Positions 27,251 through 33,913 of a DNA stretch of 64,000 nt are shown piece by piece. The stretch's first letter is position 1; the number at the start of each line of letters is the position of its first letter. A model generated the notes under the pieces. It worked only from the letters and a program-made list of their open reading frames with translations. It was not told the origin of the DNA and made no database searches. Source of the stretch: Phenylobacterium sp. (GTDB taxonomy: Bacteria > Pseudomonadota > Alphaproteobacteria > Caulobacterales > Caulobacteraceae); assembly GCF_004799515.1 (NCBI RefSeq), contig NZ_SSMX01000007.1:48800-112799 (forward strand). Direction: 5' to 3'. The translations under genes were made by a program, and so were the position numbers.

Positions 27251-28296
27251 TGTCTGCATCCGTCGAGACCCTGATCCGGGACTACTGGCACCTGGTGGCG
27301 CACCGCAGCGAGCTGGCCAAGCCCGGCGACTTCGTGCGGCTGTCCTGGGCGGCGGGCGACCTCGTACTCTACAACGACGAGGGCGTGGTGATCGCCTTCG
27401 ACAACGTCTGTCCGCATCGGGGCGGGCGGTTCTTCGTCGAGGACCGCGGCAACGCGCGGGCGATCTGCCCGTACCACGGCTGGAGCGTGCGCGGCGGCGA
27501 GGTGCGCGTGGCGCGGCGCGAGCAGTTCAGCGCCTGCGACCTGAAGAAAGCCGTGCTGAATCGCTATGTCACGGCCTGGTGCGGCGACTTCCTGTTCGCG
27601 GGCGTCGCGCCGGTGATGAGCCTGGAGCAGCAACTCGACGCCTTCGGGACGCGCCTGTCGGACATCGCCCACGACATCTCAGCGCCCCGCGACCTCTACA
27701 AGATCGACTTCCAGGCCAACTGGCGGGTGGCGGTGGAGAACGCGCTGGAGGCCTACCACGTCAATTCCATCCACCCGGACACCCTGGCGCCGATGGCGCT
27801 GTGTGACGACACCGACAGCTACGCCGGGTTGAATTCCGCCTTCCACGCGCGGGTGGGGAACCAGCGCACCGCGCGTGGCCTGACGGCGCTGCGGCGGTTC
27901 TTCGACATCCGGGCGGGGTTCGAAGGCTATTGCACCTACTACATCTTCCCCTTCGCCATGGTCTCGTCGACCTACGGCTATTCCTATTCCCTGCAGACCT
28001 TCTTCCCGACGGCGGAACAGCACCGCAGCTGGTTCTACAGCCGCCTGTTATCCAGCCGCGCGGTCGAGGGGACGGAGACCTTCTCCGAGACCCTGCTGAC
28101 CGCCACGATCGCCGCCAACCACCAGATCTTCGACGAGGATCACGAGATCTGCCGGCGGGTCAGCCATCGGTACGACCTGGACAACCCCGAGCGGATCTAT
28201 GCGTCCAGCGAGGAGCGGGTCCGGTTCCTGGCGACGACGCTGCAGGCGATCACGGATCAGGCCGCCGCCAATCCGCTGCTCAAGCGGGCGCGCTAG
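27250..28296 (+). CDS. Rieske oxygenase (ring-hydroxylating-dioxygenase alpha-subunit type), 348 aa
   Basis: N-terminal Rieske [2Fe-2S] domain with CPHRG (Cys54, His56) and CPYHGW (Cys73, His76), then a catalytic domain with a mononuclear-iron motif NALEAYHVNSIHPD (His170, His175). It needs a reductase, none of which is in this operon. Family members hydroxylate aromatics or remove methyl groups; a related Rieske enzyme, CMP-Neu5Ac hydroxylase, acts on a nonulosonic acid, which fits the context but is inference. Starts on the A of the upstream stop (TGATG). Last gene of the plus operon; convergent end 3 bases from the SDR gene. Confidence 0.78.
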   Translation: MSASVETLIRDYWHLVAHRSELAKPGDFVRLSWAAGDLVLYNDEGVVIAFDNVCPHRGGRFFVEDRGNARAICPYHGWSVRGGEVRVARREQFSACDLKKAVLNRYVTAWCGDFLFAGVAPVMSLEQQLDAFGTRLSDIAHDISAPRDLYKIDFQANWRVAVENALEAYHVNSIHPDTLAPMALCDDTDSYAGLNSAFHARVGNQRTARGLTALRRFFDIRAGFEGYCTYYIFPFAMVSSTYGYSYSLQTFFPTAEQHRSWFYSRLLSSRAVEGTETFSETLLTATIAANHQIFDEDHEICRRVSHRYDLDNPERIYASSEERVRFLATTLQAITDQAAANPLLKRAR

Positions 28297-28299
28297 GCC

Positions 28300-29061
28300 T
28301 CAGCCGGCCGTGTAGCCGCCGTCGACGGCCCAGACCGCGCCGGTCACCCAGCGCGCGGCGGGCGAGAGCAGGAAGACCGCGGCGGCGGCCAGGTCCTCCG
28401 GCTCGCCGAAGCCCAGCAGGTGGCTGCGCTCGTACTCCGCGACAGCGGCTTCCGGCATGGTGGCTGTCGCGCGGCCGTGCATGGGCGTGCGGATCGCGCC
28501 GCCGGCGATGGCGTTGACCCGCACCTGCTTGGCCGCCAGCTCGCAGGCCAGCGAGCGGGTCAGGCCCTCGACGCCGGCCTTGGCGGCGGAATAGATCGCC
28601 ATCCCCGGACGGCCGCAGCTCGCCGCCACCGAGCTCAGGAGGACGATGGAGCCCCCGGGCTTCATGACGCCGGTCTTGCCCGCCGCCCGGCCGATCCCCA
28701 GCGCGCCCATCAGGGCCGCGCCGAAGACGGCGTCCACATGCTTCTGCTTGGCCAGGCGGGCCGGCATGATCAGCTCGGTTCCGGCGCCATGGAAGACGCC
28801 GTCGAGACCGCCGGCCTCGAGCGCCACGGTGCTGACCAGGTCGCCGACCTGCTCCATGTCGGTGAGGTCCGCCGCCACCGCGCGGTGCCCGTCGCCGGCC
28901 AGGCTGACCAGGGTCGCGTCCAGCCGCTCGGCGTCGCGGCCGGTGGCGACGATGCGCGCGCCGCAGGCCGCCGCCGCCACCGCGGTCGCCGCTCCCAGGC
29001 CTGAGGAGGCTCCGGTGACCAGGATGGTCCGGCCCGCCAGGGCGTCAGGCGTGAAGATCAC
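28300..29061 (-). CDS. Short-chain dehydrogenase/reductase (3-oxoacyl-ACP-reductase-like), 253 aa
   Basis: Classical SDR with NAD(P)-binding TGASSGLG (residues 16-23) and catalytic Ser143/144, Tyr157 and Lys161 (YSAAK). GTG start overlaps the upstream KAS stop (GTGA), so translation is coupled to it. Its position directly after two KAS III genes and an ACP suggests it reduces a 3-oxoacyl-ACP to a 3-hydroxyacyl-ACP, i.e. a FabG role dedicated to this pathway; a sugar-reductase role is the alternative. Confidence 0.82.
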   Translation of the reverse strand: MIFTPDALAGRTILVTGASSGLGAATAVAAAACGARIVATGRDAERLDATLVSLAGDGHRAVAADLTDMEQVGDLVSTVALEAGGLDGVFHGAGTELIMPARLAKQKHVDAVFGAALMGALGIGRAAGKTGVMKPGGSIVLLSSVAASCGRPGMAIYSAAKAGVEGLTRSLACELAAKQVRVNAIAGGAIRTPMHGRATATMPEAAVAEYERSHLLGFGEPEDLAAAAVFLLSPAARWVTGAVWAVDGGYTAG

Positions 29062-30125
29062 TGGGTGATGGTCTCCGCGCAGCCCAGGGGGCCGGCGGTC
29101 ATGTAGACGCCGCCCCAGGAATAGCCGACGCCGAAGCCGGCCAGCATCAGGCGCATGGGCTCCTTCATCAGGCGTTCCGCCAGGTCGGTGCTCAGCACCA
29201 GGGGCAGGGTCGCCGAGGAGGTGTTGCCAAAGCGGTCGATATTGATCGGCGTGCGTTCGGGGCCGACCCCCACCTTCTTGGCGATATGGTTCAGCATGAA
29301 GCGGTTGGCCTGGTGCAGCACCAGGGCGTCGATGTCGTCGGACGTGGCCTCGGCGCGACTCAAGGTGTCGCGCACCAAGGCCGGCACCGCCTTCAGTGTG
29401 AAGGAGAAGACCGCCCCGCCGTCCATGAACAGCTGCTCGGGGTCGTAGCCTTCCGCCCGGCGCGCGTCGGGCGCGATCGCGCGGAAGCCGCCGCCCTGGA
29501 CGATCAGGTTCTGGGCGCCGGTCCCGTCCGTGCCGAGCACGAAGTGCATGGGCGTTGCGCCGGGCGACGCTTCCAGCGCCGTCGCCGTCCCCGCATCGCC
29601 GAACAGCAGCGCGGTGCCACGGTCGGCGGGGTCGACGATCCGGCTGGACGTCTCGCCCGCCAGCAGCAGGACGCGCCGGCAGCCGGCGTTGATCATCGCC
29701 GCGGCGAGCCAGAGGCCATAGGTGTAGCCGGAGCAGCCCAGGGCCACGTCGAAGGCCTGGCAGGCCGGGGCGAGGCCCAGGTCCGCGTGCAGCTCGCAGG
29801 AGGTCGCCGGCAGCCGCTGGTTCGGCGTCTGGGAGACGAAGATCAGCGCATCGACGCTCGACGGCTCCCACGCCAGCCGCTCCAGCAGCCGCCCCGCCGC
29901 TGCGCGGCAGAGGTCGGCGGTGGTCTGGCCGTCGGCGGCCCAGTGGCGGGCCTCGACGCCGATCATCTTGATCACGTCGGCGATGTCGTCGTCGCTGAAG
30001 CGGGTCTTGAAATAGTCGTTGGTCACCCGTCGGGCGGGCACGCAGGAGACCACGCCGCGAAGGGCGACGCCGGGGACGGAATAGCCGGGAAGGGAAGAGC
30101 CGGTCGGGGCCGTCGCCTCGGGCAT
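29058..30125 (-). CDS. Beta-ketoacyl-ACP synthase III-like protein (second copy), 355 aa
   Basis: Thiolase-fold FabH-like enzyme with full triad: Cys131 (GCSGYTYG), His271 (LHQAN) and Asn301 (FGNTSSA). It would start an acyl chain by condensing an acyl-CoA with malonyl-ACP. Start Met (MPEATAP) sits on the last base of the ACP stop. Only about a third identity by eye to the other KAS III in this operon, so the pair is not a recent tandem duplication and probably accepts different substrates. Not housekeeping FabH, which is usually next to plsX. Confidence 0.82.
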   Translation of the reverse strand: MPEATAPTGSSLPGYSVPGVALRGVVSCVPARRVTNDYFKTRFSDDDIADVIKMIGVEARHWAADGQTTADLCRAAAGRLLERLAWEPSSVDALIFVSQTPNQRLPATSCELHADLGLAPACQAFDVALGCSGYTYGLWLAAAMINAGCRRVLLLAGETSSRIVDPADRGTALLFGDAGTATALEASPGATPMHFVLGTDGTGAQNLIVQGGGFRAIAPDARRAEGYDPEQLFMDGGAVFSFTLKAVPALVRDTLSRAEATSDDIDALVLHQANRFMLNHIAKKVGVGPERTPINIDRFGNTSSATLPLVLSTDLAERLMKEPMRLMLAGFGVGYSWGGVYMTAGPLGCAETITQ

Positions 30126-30349
30126 CAGCCCGCCCGCGTCTTGGCGATCAGGGCCTCGAGGTCGGCGACGGTGACGCATTTGGAGAGCGCCGCGCCGTTC
30201 AACATCAGGTCCTCGACCTCATCGACCAGGGCGATGGTCGAGACGATGGCCAGGGAATCCCAGTTGTGGTCGGGCAGGCTGAAGCCGGGGCCGATCTCGG
30301 CGGCGTCGACTTCGAAGATCTCGGCCAAGCCCTCATACAGCGCGCTCAT
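30125..30349 (-). CDS. Acyl carrier protein, dedicated, 74 aa
   Basis: Small acidic four-helix carrier. Ser32 in HNWDSLAIVS is the phosphopantetheine attachment site (DSL motif). The N-terminal ALYEGLAEIFEVDAAEIGPG and later VEDLMLNG helices fit the ACP fold. It lies between the two KAS III genes, overlapping the downstream gene by one base (TGATG), so it is most likely the carrier on which this locus builds or transfers an acyl group. Confidence 0.88.
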   Translation of the reverse strand: MSALYEGLAEIFEVDAAEIGPGFSLPDHNWDSLAIVSTIALVDEVEDLMLNGAALSKCVTVADLEALIAKTRAG

Positions 30350-30365
30350 GATAACCTCTCAAGCA

Positions 30366-31376
30366 TCAGAATCTCACACATGTGGCGGCCCAGGAATAGC
30401 CGACCCCGAAGCCCACCAGCATGGCCAGCCGTTCCTCCGGTTGGGCGCCGAACTGGTCTTCCAGGGCGATCGGGATGGTCGAGGAGACGGTGTTGCCGCA
30501 GGTCTCCAGCTTGATGACGAACCGCTCGGGCGGGATGCCAATCTTCTTGCGCAGCTTGTCCAGGATGAAGGCGCTGGCCTGGTGGAAGACAAAGAGGTCG
30601 ATGTCGTCCAGGGTCAGGTGCGCCTCGGCCAACAGGCGGTCGATGGCTGGCGGCACGGCCTTCAGGGTGAAGCTGACGATCTCCGGGCCCTTCATTAGCA
30701 GGTTGTCGGCGCTGCGGATGTTGCCGGACTCGTCCTCGGAAGCGATGGCGCTGGCGGCGTCGGGGGCGCGGCGCGCGCCGCCGGTGGGGACGATCAGGTT
30801 CGGCGCGCCGCGGCCGTCGGCGCCGAACACGAACGGGCCGATCATCGGGCGTTCGGCTTCGACGGCCTCGATCAGGGTCGCCGCCGCGCCGTCGCCGAAG
30901 AGGGTGCGGACACTCTTGTCCAGCGGATGGATGAAGCGGGAATACGTATCGGCGGTGAGCAGCAGGACGCGGTTCGCCGCGCCCGTCTCGATCAGCCCCT
31001 TGGCCAGCGCCAGGCCGTAGACGAAGCCCGAGCAGCCCAGGTTGAAGTCCAATGCGCCGCAACTGGTCGGCAGGCCCAGGCGGTCCTGCAGGATGCAGGC
31101 GGTGGTCGGCAGGATGTAGTCAGGCGCCTGAGTGCAGAAGAGCAGGAAGTCGATGTCGCCGGGGGCGACGCCGGTACGGTCGAACAGCTTCCGCGCGGCG
31201 TGGCAGGCCAGATCGGCGGCGGTTTCGTCCGGCGCGGCGATGCGCCGTTCGCGCACTCCGGTTTTCTCGACGATCTTCTCAGCGGTCCAACCGGGGTAGA
31301 GGGCGGCCAGTTCCTCGTTGGCGAGCACGGTGTCGGGCAGGTGGCTCGCAAGCGCCTGGACCCTGGCCGTCCGCAT
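30366..31376 (-). CDS. Beta-ketoacyl-ACP synthase III-like protein (first copy), 336 aa
   Basis: FabH-like with triad Cys115 (GCSGFVYG), His265 (FHQAS) and Asn295 (CGNTVSS). LASHLPDTVLANEELAALYPGW and VEKTGVRERRIAAPDE are typical FabH N-terminal segments. Expected to condense an acyl-CoA starter with malonyl-ACP. Starts 130 bases after the aminotransferase gene, with a hairpin between them, and 16 bases upstream of the ACP gene. Start Met (MRTARV) chosen; 9 more codons are open upstream. Confidence 0.83.
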   Translation of the reverse strand: MRTARVQALASHLPDTVLANEELAALYPGWTAEKIVEKTGVRERRIAAPDETAADLACHAARKLFDRTGVAPGDIDFLLFCTQAPDYILPTTACILQDRLGLPTSCGALDFNLGCSGFVYGLALAKGLIETGAANRVLLLTADTYSRFIHPLDKSVRTLFGDGAAATLIEAVEAERPMIGPFVFGADGRGAPNLIVPTGGARRAPDAASAIASEDESGNIRSADNLLMKGPEIVSFTLKAVPPAIDRLLAEAHLTLDDIDLFVFHQASAFILDKLRKKIGIPPERFVIKLETCGNTVSSTIPIALEDQFGAQPEERLAMLVGFGVGYSWAATCVRF

Positions 31377-31406
31377 GGCTGTTCCTCGGTTTCCGGCGCG
31401 CACCGT

Positions 31407-31424
31407 GGCTCCGTCCGCGGAGCC
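31407..31424. repeat. Perfect 7-bp hairpin ahead of the KAS III gene
   Basis: GGCTCCG-TCCG-CGGAGCC, a perfect 7-bp stem with 4-base loop, lies in the 130-base gap between the aminotransferase stop and the KAS III start. No T-run follows, so not a standard intrinsic terminator. May be a mRNA-processing or regulator site that sets expression of the acyl module apart from pseG and the aminotransferase. Confidence 0.4.
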
Positions 31425-31506
31425 TAGGCCGGGCTTATCGCTATGTGGTTAATTTCGGGACGATCGGAAGGTCCGCGAGCCCCGGAAAGCTGGTCCGCGG
31501 AGGGTT

Positions 31507-32679
31507 TCAGCCGGCGCCCAGCGCCCGGTCGAGGACGGCGGCGATGCGGGCGATCTCGTCTCCGTCCATATCGATGAAGAACGGCAGGCCGAGCGTCGAG
31601 GCGGCGAGCGCCTCGGTGGCCGGCAGAGCCTCGCGGCGGCAGTCCAGGAAGGCGGTCGAGGTGTGGCAGCCGCCGCCCCACCAGGCGCGGGTGTCGACGC
31701 CCTCGGCGCGCAGGCTCTGCGCCACCTGGGCGGCCGAGCCGGGCGGCAGGCCGACGGTGCAGACGCTGGTGGTCCAGTCGGCGCCCCAGCCCTCCTGGAA
31801 GCGGACTTCGGGGCAACCCATCAGCGCGATGCGCAGCATCTGGCCGGCGCGCAGGAACCTCAGGCGGTCCACGGGCCAGGCGTCGAGGGCGGCCATGCCC
31901 ACCGCGCCGGCGTATTCCGATAGCTTCGAATTGGTGGCCGCCACCTGGCTGTCGCGGCTGCCGTGGAAGCCGAAGTTGGTCTGCAGGCGGACCCGGTGCG
32001 CCAGGTCGGCGTCGTCGGTGACCAGGAAGCCGCCTTCGCCAACGCCCAGCACCTTGGTGGCGTGCAGGCTGACGACGGCGGGCAGGCGCGCGTCATCCAG
32101 CGCATCGAAGGCGGCGGCGGCGTCCAGCAGCACCGGCAGGCCGGTGAACTCCCGGAAGCTGCGCCAGGCGGCCAGGTCCGGCATGGCCCCGAAGGCGCAG
32201 ACCGGGATCACGGCGACGGCCTCGCGGGCCAGCTCGGGGCTGAGCGCGATCACTGTGGCCGGGTCCAGCATCCAGGTCTTCGAGTCGACGTCCACGAACC
32301 AGGGCTTCAGCCCCGCGGCGATCACCGCGTGCGCCGTAGCCACGAAGGTCCAGGACGGCATGACCACGTAGCCGCCGGGCTTCAGGTCCATGGCCTTGAG
32401 GGTGAGCGTGAGCGCCTGGGTGGCGTTGGCGACGGTGACGACCTGGGCGCCTGGGGCGAAGCGCTCGGCGATCCGCCGCTCCAGGCCCAGCAGCACGGCG
32501 CCGAAGTTCGAGTACCAGCGCGCCTCGTCGATCTGCTGCAGGTAGGGCAGGATGGCCTCGGCCGGCGGCATGCGCGGTCGCGCCACGGCGATGGCGGCGG
32601 CGGGCTTCGGCGCCGTCAGGGACGCGGGCGCCGCGTCAGGCGTCACCGTGTCGAGCGGCAGGGCGCGGGGCAGGGCCAA
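31507..32679 (-). CDS. DegT/DnrJ/EryC1/StrS (VioA-like) sugar aminotransferase, 390 aa
   Basis: PLP enzyme, fold type I, putting an amino group on a nucleotide-linked 4-keto sugar. Lys209 in HATKVLGVGEGG is the PLP Schiff-base lysine; Asp186 pairs with the PLP ring nitrogen. The RPRMPPAEAILPYLQQID and ARWYSNFG opening is like VioA/QdtB-type aminotransferases, not the shorter PseC style I know. The N-terminal 30 residues (MALPRALPLDTVTPDAAPAS) are an extension of low complexity. Upstream of the KAS/ACP genes, which supports an amino sugar that is then acylated. Confidence 0.8.
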   Translation of the reverse strand: MALPRALPLDTVTPDAAPASLTAPKPAAAIAVARPRMPPAEAILPYLQQIDEARWYSNFGAVLLGLERRIAERFAPGAQVVTVANATQALTLTLKAMDLKPGGYVVMPSWTFVATAHAVIAAGLKPWFVDVDSKTWMLDPATVIALSPELAREAVAVIPVCAFGAMPDLAAWRSFREFTGLPVLLDAAAAFDALDDARLPAVVSLHATKVLGVGEGGFLVTDDADLAHRVRLQTNFGFHGSRDSQVAATNSKLSEYAGAVGMAALDAWPVDRLRFLRAGQMLRIALMGCPEVRFQEGWGADWTTSVCTVGLPPGSAAQVAQSLRAEGVDTRAWWGGGCHTSTAFLDCRREALPATEALAASTLGLPFFIDMDGDEIARIAAVLDRALGAG

Positions 32680-32727
32680 GCCTGATCCTCCGGTGGAACT
32701 CCAAAGTCCAAGGCAACACGATTGCAG

Positions 32728-32744
32728 TTAACGTCGGATTAGGG
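32728..32744. promoter_or_regulatory. Third, partial copy of the TTAACG motif
   Basis: TTAACGTCGGATTAGGG on the plus strand matches the first 13 positions of the two copies at 22746 and 23849. It lies in the 88-base gap between the PseG and aminotransferase genes, in inverse orientation to the aminotransferase gene. Confidence 0.25.
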
Positions 32745-32767
32745 CTCGGGAAGTCCGGAGCCGCAGA

Positions 32768-33799
32768 TCAGCCGCGGGCGGCGATCAGCTTCAGGAAGAC
32801 CTCGGCCACGCGCGGGGCGCCCAGGCCGTCGCAGAGTTCGGCGCTGGCCTGGGAGAGCTGGCGGCGCAGGGCCGCGTCGGTGGTGAGCCGCATCAGGGCC
32901 CGGTCGAAGGCCGCCTCGAAGCCCGCCGCGCCGGCGTCCAGCACCAGCGCCGCGCCGCGCTCGGCGACGGCCTGGGCGGCCTCGCGCTGGTTCTCCGCCA
33001 GCACAAGCATCAGGGTCGGCAGGCCGAGCGCACAGCGCTCCCAGGTCGAGGAGCCGGCCGCGCCGATGGCGATGTCGGCCTCGGCGGTGAGCTGGGCCAT
33101 CAGCGGCGTGTCGACGTGCAGGACGATGCGGATGTCGCGCCGGGCGATCTTGGTGAGGCTGGGCAGGCTAGGCGCCTCGGCGCCCAGGACCACGTCGATG
33201 CCGACCTCGTTCACCTTGGGCCGAAGCTTCTCGACCACGCGGCCGGTGATCCCGTCCACGTCGGTGAGGCCCAGGGAGACCAGCACCCGCCCCACCGGCT
33301 CGCCACGCCAGCCGAGGGCGGTGTCGCGCAGGGCCGCGAACTCCGGGCGCACCGGGGCGTATTGCGGGCCGAGCAGGAGGCGCACGCCCTCCGGTGTCAG
33401 GCCGAGGTAGTCCTCCGCGCGGCGGGTGGGGCCCGAATCCAGTAGCAGGTCCGCGCCCAGGGGCCGGTCGGCCAGGTCGTCGATCACCAGGGCCGGCTTG
33501 CCCCGGGCCATGCCGCGGTGGTCATCCTCGCTGAGGCCGTAGTGGTCGAAGACGATGGCGTCGAAGGCTTCCCGGCGGGCCGCGGCGGCCAGGTCGGCGG
33601 GCGAGGGGCCTTCGGCGGGGGCACGCGGCATGTTGGGCGCGAAGGCGGCCAGGATCGCCTCCACCGCCGGCGGCGTCACGAAGCGGCAGTGCGCGCCCTG
33701 GTCGGCGAGCGCGCCCGCCAGGGTGAGCGAGCGCATGACGTGGCCGCCGCCGACCGCCGCGCCAGCGTCGGCCACGAAAAGGATGTTGGGACCGCTCAT
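32768..33799 (-). CDS. pseG: PseG-type UDP-sugar hydrolase (pseudaminate pathway)
   Basis: 343 residues in a GT-B-like (MurG-like) fold. Removes UDP from UDP-2,4-diacetamido-2,4,6-trideoxy-L-altropyranose, giving the sugar that PseI condenses with PEP. Motifs: ILFVADAGAAVGGGHVMRSL with the catalytic His20, FDHYGLSEDD, VIDDLADRP, VLVSLGLTDVDG and GAAGSSTWERCALGLPTL. First gene of the minus-strand operon. The combination of PseG here and PseI at the far left makes a pseudaminate-type branch very likely, though the other steps must be encoded elsewhere. Confidence 0.85.
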   Translation of the reverse strand: MSGPNILFVADAGAAVGGGHVMRSLTLAGALADQGAHCRFVTPPAVEAILAAFAPNMPRAPAEGPSPADLAAAARREAFDAIVFDHYGLSEDDHRGMARGKPALVIDDLADRPLGADLLLDSGPTRRAEDYLGLTPEGVRLLLGPQYAPVRPEFAALRDTALGWRGEPVGRVLVSLGLTDVDGITGRVVEKLRPKVNEVGIDVVLGAEAPSLPSLTKIARRDIRIVLHVDTPLMAQLTAEADIAIGAAGSSTWERCALGLPTLMLVLAENQREAAQAVAERGAALVLDAGAAGFEAAFDRALMRLTTDAALRRQLSQASAELCDGLGAPRVAEVFLKLIAARG

Positions 33800-33867
33800 T
33801 CCGCGCCTGTCTACGGGAATCCCGCGCTGGCCCCCAAGGCCAAAAGCGCCGAGCCCCCAAATGCAAA

Positions 33868-33889
33868 GGGCCGCCCCGAAGGGCGGCCC
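33868..33889 (-). terminator. Candidate terminator after the RTX gene
   Basis: GGGCCGCCC-CGAA-GGGCGGCCC, a perfect 9-bp GC stem with a tetraloop, lies 25 bases after the RTX gene stop. The minus strand continues with TTTGCATTT, a weak T-rich run. Probable intrinsic terminator separating the RTX gene from pseG. Confidence 0.65.
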
Positions 33890-33913
33890 CGCAACTGCGG
33901 CCTGGAGGGGCCG

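Noticed and set aside
29058..31376. KAS III genes as housekeeping fatty-acid synthesis (fabH)
   Set aside because: Two copies with a private ACP beside sugar genes and no plsX, fabD or fabG neighbours fit a specialised pathway better.
31507..32679. Aminotransferase as PseC of the pseudaminate pathway
   Set aside because: Opening segment is VioA/QdtB-like by eye and no PseB dehydratase is adjacent; PseC cannot be excluded, so only the family is named.
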